DNA of 64,000 bases, taken from IMG/VR virus record IMGVR_UViG_3300046096_000928, positions 1-64,000 of that record. One strand, written 5' to 3'. This stretch comes from a virus. Shown one piece after another: positions 8,077 through 16,760 of this stretch. Position 1 is the first letter of the stretch. Each line of letters starts with the position of its first letter. The notes below the pieces were generated by a model. It worked only from the letters and a program-made list of their open reading frames with translations. It had not been told where the DNA came from and did no database searches. Position numbers and translations under genes: made by a program.

Positions 8077-8943
8077 ATGAAAAATTTATTAATTTCATTT
8101 TCAGGCGGAGAAACTTCCGCCTTCATGGCACAATGGATAAAGAAACATTTGAAAAGTAATTATGAAAAGGTTGCCTATGTTTTTGCTAACACTGGTTTAG
8201 AAAATGAACAAACACTAGAATTTATCCAAAAATGTGATGACTATTGGGATTTTAATATTCAATGGGTTGAGGCCAATGTAAATCATGGGCAAAGAAAATG
8301 TACGGGGTATTCTCTAACTAATTTTGAAAAGGCAAAAAGAAAAGGCGAACCGTTTGAAGAAATAATCAGGAAATATGGAATTCCTAACCAAGCGTTTCCT
8401 ATCTGTACAAGAGAGTTAAAACTATCCCCTATTCGGGCATTCGGGAAACACTGGTTTAATGGAGAAAAGTATGATACAGCCATAGGTATTAGAAATGATG
8501 AAATAGATAGAATAAATGAAAAAGCCAAAGAACAAAAGTTGATTTATCCTTTGATCGATATGATTTCAGTAAATAAACCAATGATCAATACTTTTTGGGA
8601 TCGAATGCCTTTTAGGCTTCTATTAAAAGGGTATCAGGGGAATTGTGTTACTTGCTGGAAAAAAGCCGATAAAAAACTATTTCAAATATATAAAGAGAAT
8701 CCTCAAGCATTTGATTTTATGGCTGAAATGGAATCTAAATATCCTAGAGTAGGTGCTGAGTTTACAAAATATTTAAACGCAAAAAATAGAGTATTTTTCA
8801 GAAATAATCGCAGTGTTACAGACATAATACACCAAGCTCAAAGTTGGCAAGGAACAGTTAAAAATGACGCTGATGATTATACTTATCAAATTGATTTATT
8901 AGGCGGGGATAGTTGTGAAATATTTTCAGAATGTCACTCTTAG
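8077..8943 (+). CDS. PAPS-reductase-like / PP-loop ATP pyrophosphatase protein
   Basis: 288 residues. The PP-loop SFSGGETSAF is at residues 7-16, followed by the NTGLENEQTLEF strand-helix typical of phosphoadenylylsulfate reductase-like proteins. CTREL is near residue 109 and a Cys pair (GNCVTCWKK) near residue 190, which could bind a metal or an iron-sulfur cluster. Known members adenylate a substrate for sulfur transfer; DndC of DNA phosphorothioation and many phage proteins share this fold. The substrate here is unknown. A DUF262 gene follows 48 bp downstream. Confidence 0.8.
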   Translation: MKNLLISFSGGETSAFMAQWIKKHLKSNYEKVAYVFANTGLENEQTLEFIQKCDDYWDFNIQWVEANVNHGQRKCTGYSLTNFEKAKRKGEPFEEIIRKYGIPNQAFPICTRELKLSPIRAFGKHWFNGEKYDTAIGIRNDEIDRINEKAKEQKLIYPLIDMISVNKPMINTFWDRMPFRLLLKGYQGNCVTCWKKADKKLFQIYKENPQAFDFMAEMESKYPRVGAEFTKYLNAKNRVFFRNNRSVTDIIHQAQSWQGTVKNDADDYTYQIDLLGGDSCEIFSECHS

Positions 8944-8991
8944 ACGAATCCATACTATAATAGAAGTACAAACAAAAAACAAAGTAGAAAT

Positions 8992-9540
8992 ATGAATAAA
9001 GTATTAAGTTTTCAAGATATTCCTCAGCTTGAGTATGGGAGTTATAGTATAACTGTGAGTTTTGAGTATCTAAATAAACAATTAGAAACCTATAAAAAAG
9101 AATATAGTTTAGATTTAGACCCTGAATTCCAAAGAATTTATAAATGGACTGAATTACAAAAAGAAAAATATGTAGAATTTCTTTTAAAAGGGGGAAGGAG
9201 TGCAAGAGATATTTATTTTAATTGCCCTCACTTTGAAAAAGGAGGCAACTTCGTAAATATCGATCCTATTTTAAATCGAATGGTAATAGTAGATGGGAAG
9301 CAAAGATTATCTGCTGTTTCGAAGTTTATGCAAAATGAAGTTAGAGCATTTGGATATTTCTATAAAGATTTTGACGGGGTAATAAGAGATTCTATAACGA
9401 AATTGACATTTAATATAAATCAATTAAGAACAAGACAAGATATTTTAAATTGGTATCTTGATTTTAACTCAGGTGGGACTATTCACACTGAAGAAGAGTT
9501 AAATAAAGTAAGGCAGTTAATAGCTAAAACACAGGAATAG
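8992..9540 (+). CDS. DUF262 (ParB/Srx-like) domain protein
   Basis: 182 residues. The DUF262 signatures are present: LDLDPEFQRIYKWTELQK near residue 40 and VIVDGKQRLSAVSKF near residue 100, then an FNSGGTIHT element near residue 160. The fold is found alone or fused to HNH nucleases in restriction and defence proteins such as GmrSD. No HNH motif is present, so this is a stand-alone N-terminal module. A possible -10 TATAAT lies at 8956-8961. The 3' end overlaps the convergent DUF2213 gene. Confidence 0.75.
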   Translation: MNKVLSFQDIPQLEYGSYSITVSFEYLNKQLETYKKEYSLDLDPEFQRIYKWTELQKEKYVEFLLKGGRSARDIYFNCPHFEKGGNFVNIDPILNRMVIVDGKQRLSAVSKFMQNEVRAFGYFYKDFDGVIRDSITKLTFNINQLRTRQDILNWYLDFNSGGTIHTEEELNKVRQLIAKTQE

Positions 9541-10096
9541 CTCTAATTAAAACTTTCTTAGATATTACAATCTCATTACTCACCAATTCCAACCCGTTAG
9601 CATCTAAATGCAGACGGGCTTTTTTATCTCTTCCTTCAGGCACTAATGAGATATGATTACCCCTTCTTTTCGTTTGATTATATTCATTACCTTTTATATT
9701 TTCTTTATCTACTTCATAACCCATTGATAAATCTGTAATTGATTTTGATAATACTGATTCTATCGCTTGGCGATCATTTATCGCAATTTCACCATCTAAA
9801 CATTTCTCTTTTTTATTACACACTACATTAATCAAAGTCCCAACTGTTAACTCACGATAATTCACTGGTGTTACAGGATCATCGGGGTGAAATAAAGTTA
9901 ATGGCATACCATAAAGTGAATCTACATAATTTTTATCAAACAGAGTTGTTAAGGGGACAAATTGTAATTCAATTGTCCCATCAATATTTTTATACTCTAA
10001 CCAACCACTAGATGCTAATGTCCCTTTTAATCTGATACCACCACCAGCTACTTGTTTTATTGAATTTTTATTAATATTTATAAAATCGTATTGCAT
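9524..10096 (-). CDS. Prohead protease, DUF2213 family
   Basis: 190 residues. It matches the DUF2213 head-maturation protease pattern: MPLTLFHPDDPVTPVNYREL (His about 69), then ITDLSMGYEVDKENI (Ser/Gly) and RRGNHISLVPEGRDKKARLH. In many phages this domain is the N-terminal half of a protease-scaffold polyprotein between portal and capsid genes. Here it is separate: the scaffold-like half is at 28165-28920 and the portal at 53017. Confidence 0.75.
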   Translation of the reverse strand: MQYDFININKNSIKQVAGGGIRLKGTLASSGWLEYKNIDGTIELQFVPLTTLFDKNYVDSLYGMPLTLFHPDDPVTPVNYRELTVGTLINVVCNKKEKCLDGEIAINDRQAIESVLSKSITDLSMGYEVDKENIKGNEYNQTKRRGNHISLVPEGRDKKARLHLDANGLELVSNEIVISKKVLIRAIPVF

Positions 10097-10159
10097 CTTT
10101 TTATCCTTACTCTTTATTTCAATTATACTACATACTAAATAAGCCTTATAAAATTCTTT

Positions 10160-10440
10160 TAGGTACGATTAATCCTTTCCTTACTTCATTCGCCTTGTTT
10201 AGCTAAATAATCAGCAATACAAAGAATAATTAGTTATTTGTTTAATGGCTCTTTTTCTTAAACAGAAAAAAGAAAAAATAATTTTTTTTGCATAATTAAC
10301 TTGATCTTTATTTTTTTAATTATGAGTTTATTGATCTTAATTATGTATATCGAAAACCTGTTAACAGGTAACCTAATGACAGGAAACCTAATATCAGGCA
10401 ACCTGTTGATAGGAACTCGTCAATTGGCTTTTTTCTATGG
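10160..10440. repeat. Dispersed repeat copy 2 (inverted relative to copies 1 and 3)
   Basis: About 280 bp, the reverse complement of the blocks at 546-815 and 34069-34352. In this orientation the 15-bp period reads as four consecutive units, each ending near GG(A/T/C)AAC. It is followed by an extra 140 bp in which the frame stays open. Edges estimated by eye. Confidence 0.85.
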
Positions 10441-10582
10441 GAAAGTCATATCCTATAGATATATCTCTATGCGTTGTCAATTAGGTGAAGCAGGAAGGAA
10501 ACAGCAAGCCTATACAACATCAAAAAATGACTACTGTATAGGTTTGCGTAGGTTTTTCAGAGCGAAAACTATAAATAATTAA
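10301..10582 (+). CDS. Repeat-associated mini-ORF, copy 2
   Basis: 93 codons from a TTG. Hydrophobic start (MIFIFLIMSLLILIMYIE), then four five-residue units (LLTGN, LMTGN, LISGN, LLIGT) and a longer, unique tail with several basic residues and Cys. It shares residues 1-44 with the frames at 524-670 and 34009-34206. No clear ribosome-binding site is seen. Confidence 0.35.
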   Translation: MIFIFLIMSLLILIMYIENLLTGNLMTGNLISGNLLIGTRQLAFFYGKVISYRYISMRCQLGEAGRKQQAYTTSKNDYCIGLRRFFRAKTINN

Positions 10583-10654
10583 ATGAGCATAGAGAATTTA
10601 TGATCAAAATGTACTTAAAAAGTTACAATCAAATTACAACTATTTTTATTTTCT

Positions 10655-11527
10655 ATGAATCAAGTTTTTCATGCCGACTGTTTTGATATTTTAAAAACTA
10701 TTTCTGACAATTCAGTAGATGCTGTTATTACTGATCCACCTTATGGTTATCTCAAACACAAATTAGACTGTCTTTTCGATGCGCAATTACTCTTTACTGA
10801 ATGTTTCAGAGTGTTAAAAGATACAGGTTTTTTATTATTCTTTGGTCGTGGTTTTGAGTTTGCTAAATGGAATGTAATATGTAGTGAATTAGGTTTTGTG
10901 TTTAAAGAAGAATTAATCTGGTATAAAAAGAGAGCGAGTAGCCCGTATTCAATAGTTGGTAGAATCCACGAATCTATAAGTTTGTTGGCAAAGAAAAATA
11001 GTAAATTAAATAAAGTTTATGTGGATAAAATAGAATTTGATGAGGCTATGAATCCTAAAATAATTAATCAAGATTATAAAAGAATATTATCTGACATCCA
11101 TAAAATAAAATCGTCATAAGATTTTATTTTATGGTCAAATGAATTAACTGAACATAAAAATAAACACAGTATAACTACAGGTGAAACTAAGAAAGATTAT
11201 GCTCGTAGTTATTCTACTTATAAAGCACATCAAAAAGGGGTTGGTTTAAGAAGTATAGTCCCGATGCAAACAGAGCATTATCACTTCCAACACCCTACAC
11301 AAAAACCCGTTAAACTCTTTAAGCAATTAATTGAATTAACCACAAAAGAAGATGATTTAGTAATTGATCCTTTCGCTGGAAGTGGTACAACGGCGATCGC
11401 CTGTTTAGAATTGAATCGCAATTATATCTGTATAGAAAAGGATCAGGAATATTTTGAAGTGATAGAAAATAGGATTACTAAATGGCATGAAGATAATAAA
11501 CAAAAAGACTTGTTTACGTGTAATTAA
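10655..11527 (+). pseudogene. DNA methyltransferase (DPPY-type), copy 2, with in-frame TAA
   Basis: Homologous along its length to copy 1 at 1960-2829. TDPPYGYL is near the start; HPTQKPVKLFKQ and an intact AdoMet motif DPFAGSGTT are near the end. A single TAA at 11117-11119 replaces the Glu of the KSYED sequence in copy 1; both halves otherwise stay in the same frame (residues 1-154, stop, 136 more residues). A restart at the ATG of MQTEHYHF (11264) would give an 87-residue C-terminal piece. Either a recent nonsense mutation or readthrough. Followed by leader 2 and a regulator gene. Confidence 0.85.
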
Positions 11528-11680
11528 TTTTAAGTAAAACTGTAATTTAATAGTTAAAAATGTTACAATAAACAAAGGTATGATGAAACGAGAAAAGCAA
11601 CTCACAATCTTACCAATTATGAATTGCCTATATATCATCTCGTTCCCCTAAAGGAATTTAAACAAGTAGGAGATAAACTT
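11528..11680 (+). promoter_or_regulatory. Structured leader 2 with extended -10 promoter
   Basis: TGTTACAAT (-10 at 11564-11569) and AAAGG precede the element at 11588-11643. The outer stem is ACGAGA/TCTCGT and the inner stem GCAA/TTGC, with CACAA/TTATG continuing inward across an internal loop. CCTA (in TTCCCCTAAAGG) can pair with TAGG of GTAGGAGATAAACTT, the ribosome-binding site of the next gene. The outer stem differs from leader 1 at paired positions on both sides. Confidence 0.8.
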
Positions 11681-12433
11681 ATGGTAACAGATTTCAATTT
11701 AAGTTTGCAAGGTACGGTTTCACCATTCGATAGATTAAGACGTATTGATGAAAATGGTAAAGAATATTGGTCAGCTCGTGAGTTAATGCCGTTATTAGGT
11801 TATTCAAAATGGCAAAATTTCTTTTCTGCAATAGAGAATGCTATTGAGAATCTTGAAACCGTTACTGAGAATGTCGATAACCACTTTTTACTTCTAGAAG
11901 TAAAAAGTCTAGGACGACCATCTGTCGATTATAAATTAACAAGATTAGCTAGTTATCATGTAGCTATGGCTTGTGATTCACGAGGTAACGAACAAGTAAA
12001 AATGGCAAAACATTATTTTGTTGTCAAAACTCGTCAAGCTGAACTTCAACAAGCACCCGTACAACCTAAATTACCAAGTCGTGTAGTAGCACTTGAAACA
12101 GCAGAATGTATCAGTGGTATTTATAAACATATTGGTGAGGATAATCCACGATTAGCACAATTTTTAATTGACCATGCTATCAGTGATTTAATGCCAAGTA
12201 GTAATAATCTTTTAGTAGGGGAAGAATTAAAAGGAGTTGTTGAGATTGCAGAAGAAATGGGTTTGCCAGTCAACATTAAAAATCGTAGTCAACTCGGTAA
12301 ATTTGTTAAAAGTTCATGCGGACATTTAGCAATTCAAGAAAAACGATTAGTTAATGGACGTATGCAACCAGTCGCTTGTTATCCATGCTACAGTGAAGAA
12401 GTTAAAGAAGCTATACAACAATTCTTTGCTTAA
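11681..12433 (+). CDS. DinD/BRO-like regulator with family C-terminal domain
   Basis: 250 residues from the ATG at 11681, chosen because it follows GTAGGAG and aligns with the other leader-controlled genes. Residues about 15-125 resemble DinD/BRO-N proteins (EYWSARELMPLLGYSKWQNF, then GRPSVDYKLTRLASYHVAMA). Residues about 140-250 form a C-terminal domain shared with the KilA-N protein at 49560-50285: RVVALE, then GVVEIAE, CGHLA, RLVNGRM and VACYP. Such proteins are phage antirepressors or regulators; specificity presumably lies in the swapped N-terminus. A bidirectional terminator follows. Confidence 0.8.
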   Translation: MVTDFNLSLQGTVSPFDRLRRIDENGKEYWSARELMPLLGYSKWQNFFSAIENAIENLETVTENVDNHFLLLEVKSLGRPSVDYKLTRLASYHVAMACDSRGNEQVKMAKHYFVVKTRQAELQQAPVQPKLPSRVVALETAECISGIYKHIGEDNPRLAQFLIDHAISDLMPSSNNLLVGEELKGVVEIAEEMGLPVNIKNRSQLGKFVKSSCGHLAIQEKRLVNGRMQPVACYPCYSEEVKEAIQQFFA

Positions 12434-12448
12434 CTGCTAAATTAAATA

Positions 12449-12490
12449 CAATAAAAAATCTCTATAAAGTATTATAGAGATTTTTTATTG
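12449..12490 (+). terminator. Rho-independent (bidirectional-looking) terminator
   Basis: A 19-bp perfect stem, with AATCTCTATAA and its complement at the centre, ends in TTTTTTATTG; the 5' side is the mirrored A-run. It starts 15 bp after the stop of the DinD-like gene. Confidence 0.85.
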
Positions 12491-12588
12491 TATAGAGATA
12501 TATCTATAATATTTGTTTATATTTTGTATTTTTAGAAAAAATATGGTAAGAATTAGATAACAATGATAATGGAAATAAAAAAAGAGAA

Positions 12589-12903
12589 ATGACCAAAATG
12601 AGATTACTCACTATGCCTAAAAAAGATACAGGCAACGAAGATCGTTTTATGATACCCCTTGAATTGGCGAACTCTTTTCTCTGGAGTAAATCACGAGGAT
12701 TGAAGATAGAAAATAAAAGACTAGAGAAAAAATTATCAAGGGCAGAAGTCTCGAAAAGAATAAAAGAAAAACACCATATTAATGATTGTGGCAATAGTTA
12801 TGTTCGGAACGTAGAAAAAGGAATAGCTAAAAGCGTAAGAACTGATATTTTATTAGCTTTAATCGACCTTTTAGATATGGATATACAAGATTTTCTAATT
12901 TAA
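12589..12903 (+). CDS. HTH (XRE-like) regulator, WxKSxGL family
   Basis: 104 residues. Contains FLWSKSRGLKIENKRLEKKL followed by a helix-turn-helix-like stretch SRAEVSKRIKEKHHI. The WSKSRGL motif before the HTH recurs as WDKSKGL (47567-47872) and WDKSLGV (32175-32471), so the three are paralogues. Probably a small transcription regulator. As at 47.5 kb, it is followed by a promoter and a coiled-coil gene. Confidence 0.65.
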   Translation: MTKMRLLTMPKKDTGNEDRFMIPLELANSFLWSKSRGLKIENKRLEKKLSRAEVSKRIKEKHHINDCGNSYVRNVEKGIAKSVRTDILLALIDLLDMDIQDFLI

Positions 12904-12915
12904 TTCTTTTTTTAC

Positions 12916-12945
12916 TTGACATTTGCATTTAGAGTGCAATATAAT
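12916..12945 (+). promoter_or_regulatory. Sigma70-type promoter TTGACA-N18-TATAAT
   Basis: Consensus -35 TTGACA at 12916-12921 and -10 TATAAT at 12940-12945 with an 18-bp spacer. It drives the gene at 13013. Confidence 0.8.
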
Positions 12946-13012
12946 AATTAGTGTGAGTTGAAAAAACGATTCTATGTAGCACCTAGACAATTGCATAATA
13001 AAAAAAGAAGAG

Positions 13013-13480
13013 ATGCTTACAGTAGAATTAATAAATCAATTAAAAATTACTTTATCTGATTCTACTAAATCAGATAAAGTAATGATCGAGACTATGTTGA
13101 AAGTTCTAAATGAATTTAAAACAATAGAGATGGAAGTCAGAGAATTACAGAAATTAATAAGACGACTAATACAAACAAAACAAATAGATAAATACATTGA
13201 ATTAAATGGAAAAATTTACTGTTTAGAGACATTAGAAGAATTTGAATTAATTACTGCTGATAATGATGATTTAAAAAATATTGTAATAATCGAAAGAGAA
13301 ATAAATCAACATAATTTAGATTTAGAGATAATTATTGAAACGAGTGATCATACTTTTAATAGTTTATATGACAAAAGAAGAGAGTTATTGGAAAAACTTT
13401 TTTCAGATGTTAAAAATAAAGCGGTAAAGAATGATGAAGTTTTAATATTAAATGACAATATAATCTTCTTAGAAGATTGA
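13013..13480 (+). CDS. Coiled-coil protein of unknown function, 155 aa
   Basis: Predominantly helical and charged. The central segment RRLIQTKQIDKYIELNGKIY is similar to LIDDKAISGYIELDDWLYHI in the broken gene at 47990-48474, so this is the intact paralogue. Both follow an HTH gene and a TTGACA promoter. The start ATG follows AAGAAGAG. No family recognised. A 40-bp palindrome follows the stop. Confidence 0.65.
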   Translation: MLTVELINQLKITLSDSTKSDKVMIETMLKVLNEFKTIEMEVRELQKLIRRLIQTKQIDKYIELNGKIYCLETLEEFELITADNDDLKNIVIIEREINQHNLDLEIIIETSDHTFNSLYDKRRELLEKLFSDVKNKAVKNDEVLILNDNIIFLED

Positions 13481-13487
13481 GGAAAAC

Positions 13488-13527
13488 ATGTAAAACCGTC
13501 TTAAATATATTTAAGACGGTTTTACAT
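13488..13527. terminator. 40-bp perfect palindrome, probable terminator
   Basis: ATGTAAAACCGTCTTAAAT and its exact complement flank a central AT. The stem of CCGTCTTAAA ends in TTTTACAT; it begins 8 bp after the stop of the coiled-coil gene. Confidence 0.7.
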
Positions 13528-13550
13528 ACAAACATACAGAATTGAGAAAA

Positions 13551-13640
13551 ATGAACTCTTTGAAAAGAATTGCATCGATTTATATCTTATCTAATTTTTT
13601 AAAATTTTGCAACTGTAATAATTATCAAACGGGGGAATAA
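13551..13640 (+). CDS. Possible 29-aa leader peptide
   Basis: ATG-initiated frame, MNSLKRIASIYILSNFLKFC start, ending in TAATG so that its stop overlaps the ATG of the next gene. The GGGGGA before that ATG lies inside this frame. This arrangement would couple translation. Its own ribosome-binding site is weak (GAGAAAA). Confidence 0.3.
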   Translation: MNSLKRIASIYILSNFLKFCNCNNYQTGE

Positions 13641-14392
13641 TGGGTATAAAAATAATGGGGATGAATAAAACTGAAGTGATGGAGAGATTTCCAATCTTAA
13701 AACAATATCAAAAAGAAAATGATTTTGTGACGACAGCATATCGTGTATTAATCGATAAAATTATTGAAGGATTAAATATCGAGGATTGTAAGATATTAGC
13801 CAGAGAAAGATTAGATTTTAGTTTGCTCACTGCTTTATCTCTAGTTGAAGATTTTAAAAAAGGAGCATTAAAAGCAAATTATAGATTAGATGAAGCTATT
13901 CGAGTTTTAGATTATGCATTAAAAGAATTAAAGAAATTTTTTTATACTCCTAAAACCTATCACCGAATTTCAAGAAATCCAATGCTTATAGCAGACAGAA
14001 CAGGAGTTTCTAAAGTTATTTGGTTAATGACAAGATTTTATGTTTATCCTCATTTATGGACGCATTTAGTTAATGAGATAATTGAGGATAAAATAGTGTA
14101 TGTGATTTTTTATTATACCGAGCATGGATCAAATCGTTTTGTGCGAGTAAATTTGCATGACTATAAAATTTATAAGAAACAACTTTTAAACCTCAAAATC
14201 GTTAATGAGAACCAAGAAAAAGAGATTATTAATATTGTTAATAGTCATTTTGGGACTTTTAAAATTAGCTCTGTTTTTGCGACTGAAGAGATCGGCGATC
14301 GCTTGATAATTTATCCGACTCGTAACAGACAGGAAAAAGTAGAAATGAACTTATTTACTTTTGAAGATCAACAAAAAAGACGAGGAGAGTAA
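13640..14392 (+). CDS. Hypothetical protein, 250 aa, start of the replication operon
   Basis: Preceded by GGGGGAATA; in-frame ATGs at codons 1, 6 and 8 are all possible. Helical N-terminal two-thirds, no family recognised. The last 55 residues (IVNSHFGTFKISSVFA, then DRLIIYPTRNRQEKVEMNLF) align with the whole 70-aa protein encoded next (14396-14608), showing a duplicated domain. It precedes the primase and helicase genes on the same strand with short spacers. Contains a HIP1 site. Confidence 0.65.
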   Translation: MGIKIMGMNKTEVMERFPILKQYQKENDFVTTAYRVLIDKIIEGLNIEDCKILARERLDFSLLTALSLVEDFKKGALKANYRLDEAIRVLDYALKELKKFFYTPKTYHRISRNPMLIADRTGVSKVIWLMTRFYVYPHLWTHLVNEIIEDKIVYVIFYYTEHGSNRFVRVNLHDYKIYKKQLLNLKIVNENQEKEIINIVNSHFGTFKISSVFATEEIGDRLIIYPTRNRQEKVEMNLFTFEDQQKRRGE

Positions 14393-14395
14393 AAA

Positions 14396-14608
14396 ATGGA
14401 TTTTCAAAATCTCACTGAACAAAATAAAACAGATATTAAAGATGTTGTTAATGCTTATTGCGGAGTAAAAAGAGTTACTTCAGTCTATGGTGCAAATTTG
14501 AAAAACTCAACTTTAACTATTTATTTACATACAGATGAAAACAATTTTTTCGAAATGGATTACGGCGAGTTTAGAAGAACATTTAATGAATTAATATTAG
14601 GAGCATAG
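14396..14608 (+). CDS. Small protein homologous to the C-terminus of its neighbour
   Basis: 70 residues. The pattern KDVVNAYCGVKRVTSVYGAN, then STLTIYLHTDENNFFEMDYG, matches the last 55 residues of the 13640-14392 product. AAGACGAGGAG precedes the start by about 11 bases. Function unknown. Confidence 0.6.
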   Translation: MDFQNLTEQNKTDIKDVVNAYCGVKRVTSVYGANLKNSTLTIYLHTDENNFFEMDYGEFRRTFNELILGA

Positions 14609-14611
14609 AAA

Positions 14612-14959
14612 ATGAACGCAACACAAACAATTACTGATTTATCAGTATGTACAAGAGAAGTACATCTTCTTGAGGTAAATAAACCTTATTTACAATTATC
14701 TGTGTATAGTATTTTGACTTATGCCGATGATTATGGTTATGAAGAATATAGCGAAATACTAGAAATAAAAGGATTAGACACTCCAGATATGACAGAATTT
14801 GGTTATGAAGAGGAATTAATCAAAAAAGAAGATTGCACTGAAGCCTTACAGCAAATATTAGAAGGCAAAGATTTGTATTATCATTTTAATACGGAAGTTT
14901 TCTTAGCTTTAATGAATGGAGAATTATTATTAGAGGATTATTACTTAAACGATTATTAA
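14612..14959 (+). CDS. Hypothetical acidic protein, 115 aa
   Basis: Starts 3 bases after the preceding stop with TTAGGAGCATAGAAA upstream. Very acidic and tyrosine-rich (DDYGYEEYSEILEI, LLLEDYYLNDY end). No family recognised. The acidic surface could mimic DNA, but that is speculation. Confidence 0.6.
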   Translation: MNATQTITDLSVCTREVHLLEVNKPYLQLSVYSILTYADDYGYEEYSEILEIKGLDTPDMTEFGYEEELIKKEDCTEALQQILEGKDLYYHFNTEVFLALMNGELLLEDYYLNDY

Positions 14960-14969
14960 CTATTAACAG

Positions 14970-14993
14970 ACCCCTTTAGGCAACTAAAGGGGT
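14970..14993 (+). terminator. Hairpin between 14612-14959 and primase
   Basis: ACCCCTTTAG and CTAAAGGGGT form a 10-bp stem with a GCAA loop, followed by TAAATTTATT rather than a strong T-run. Probably partial intra-operon termination or mRNA processing. Confidence 0.55.
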
Positions 14994-15003
14994 TAAATTT
15001 ATT

Positions 15004-16335
15004 ATGATAAAGAATTTAGATGTTTTAAAAGGAAAAATTTCATTACTGGATTTAGTAAACGAGAATATAATAACTAAAAGAAATGGTACCAATCATGTAG
15101 GCTTATGTCCATTCCACAAAGAAAATACTCCTAGTTTTTCAGTTAATTCAGAACAAAATGTATTTTATTGTTTTGGTTGCCAAGAAGGTGGAGATGCTAT
15201 TCACTATTTTCAGCAGTTAAATAATTTAGATTTTTTAGAAGCGGTTACTCAATTAGCCGATAAATATGAAATAACTTTAGACAAGGATCAAACTGAAAAA
15301 CAAAAACAGTTTATCTCAAAACAAGAAAAGGCTTATAAATTAGTAAGTGAGGTTAATCGACAATTTCAATCCCAATTAAACCAAAATATTAAAGATTATT
15401 TAATTAAAAGAGGACTCAAAGAAAATACGATTAAAACTTTTGGCATAGGTTATGGAAGCTTAGTAAAGATTGAGGACAAAGAAATAGCTAGAGAATTAGG
15501 GATATTAAAAGGCGATAAATTTGTTTATCAAAATAGATTAATAGTTCCTATCCGAGATAAAAAAGGGTTGACAGTTGCTTTCAATGCGAGAACATTGACG
15601 AATCAAGAGCCTAAATATATTCATTCCCCAAATAGTTATTTATGGCAAAAAAAAGAGATTTTATTTGGATTATCAGAATCAATTCCATTGATAAAAAAAC
15701 AAGATAAAGTTTATATAGTAGAAGGTTGTTTTGATGTTTTCATGGCATGGCAAAATAATATTCCAGCTGTTGCTTGTTTAGGGTCAACAATTAGTAAAAA
15801 ACAGTTAACTGAACTACTTAAGTTAACTGATAATATTATATTTTGTTTAGACGAAGATAAAGCTGGACAACAAGCTATTTATAGATTAATAGAATCGGTA
15901 GAAACAGAAGTATTAGCGGGAGTATTTTATCCTAAGATTTTGATGTTATCAAATAAAGATATAGCTGATTATTTTTTAAAAAATGAGATTGGAGATTTTT
16001 TATTTTTAATACCTCTTGACTGGGTACAATGGCTGTTTGAATATTATAAAAAGACAGAAGAAAACCCTATTTACTCGGTAATAAAACTAATCTCTAAATT
16101 TAATTTACTAGGAGAAAAACAAAAATATATAAGATTAGCTAGTGAAGTATTACAAGGAGATCAAAGGTATTTAGAGAAAGAACTTTCAAGGGCATTGCTT
16201 ATGCCTTTAGTAAAGAAACCCAAAAAGATAATAATAGAATCTAAGCCAAAATTATCGCTTAGTGAAATGCAAGAAATTTTTAAACAAAGAAAAGAAAAAA
16301 GGGAATTATGTTTACAGAAAATGAAATCAGGTTAG
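15004..16335 (+). CDS. dnaG: DNA primase (DnaG type)
   Basis: 443 residues. The N-terminal CHC2 zinc finger has CPFHKENTPSFSVN and CFGCQEGGDAIHYF (residues about 37-66). Primase-core region IKDYLIKRGLKENTIKTFGI and YQNRLIVPIRDKKG. TOPRIM with VYIVEGCFDVFMAW (Glu about 240) and FCLDEDKAGQQA. It makes RNA primers at the phage fork, with the nearby SF2 helicase and Gp157-like proteins in the same operon. Shorter than host DnaG (usually about 600 aa): the C-terminal helicase-interaction domain is small or replaced. Confidence 0.92.
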   Translation: MIKNLDVLKGKISLLDLVNENIITKRNGTNHVGLCPFHKENTPSFSVNSEQNVFYCFGCQEGGDAIHYFQQLNNLDFLEAVTQLADKYEITLDKDQTEKQKQFISKQEKAYKLVSEVNRQFQSQLNQNIKDYLIKRGLKENTIKTFGIGYGSLVKIEDKEIARELGILKGDKFVYQNRLIVPIRDKKGLTVAFNARTLTNQEPKYIHSPNSYLWQKKEILFGLSESIPLIKKQDKVYIVEGCFDVFMAWQNNIPAVACLGSTISKKQLTELLKLTDNIIFCLDEDKAGQQAIYRLIESVETEVLAGVFYPKILMLSNKDIADYFLKNEIGDFLFLIPLDWVQWLFEYYKKTEENPIYSVIKLISKFNLLGEKQKYIRLASEVLQGDQRYLEKELSRALLMPLVKKPKKIIIESKPKLSLSEMQEIFKQRKEKRELCLQKMKSG

Positions 16336-16760
16336 TCCTTGAAAAAACGATCTCACAAAAAAAACGATTAGAAGAAATCGATATTCACAAAAAAGAATTA
16401 GAATCTGAAAGAAAAAAACTAGAAGGACAGATGGGCTGGAATACTACAAAAATAATTCAATATTTAGAAGACAATAATCTTAAAAAAATTTTATTTGATA
16501 AATATAGTTTTTTAGTAAAGAAACTGCCTAGCCGTGTTAGTAAACTTTTGAAAAATATTGACGATTTTCCCGATAAATATAAAACTCCACAAAAGATTAA
16601 TAAAACTGCTCTTTTGATAGACTATCAAAGAAAAAAAGATTTAAAAGATTTAGTAGAAATTACGACTGGAAAGAAAATTTTTATAAAAGAAACAGAAAAT
16701 GCAACAGTTAATTATACCAAACAAAAAGGAATTAAGAGATTATCAAAAGAACGTAATTAA
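16308..16760 (+). CDS. Gp157-like phage protein
   Basis: 150 residues; overlaps the primase by 28 bases and the helicase by 62. A coiled-coil N-terminus is followed by WNTTKIIQYLEDNNLKKI, LFDKYSFLVKKLPSRV and a proline/lysine segment with INKTALLIDYQ, the order seen in siphovirus Gp157-like proteins. That family is associated with recombination or replication genes. Assignment is by pattern only. Confidence 0.5.
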   Translation: MFTENEIRLVLEKTISQKKRLEEIDIHKKELESERKKLEGQMGWNTTKIIQYLEDNNLKKILFDKYSFLVKKLPSRVSKLLKNIDDFPDKYKTPQKINKTALLIDYQRKKDLKDLVEITTGKKIFIKETENATVNYTKQKGIKRLSKERN

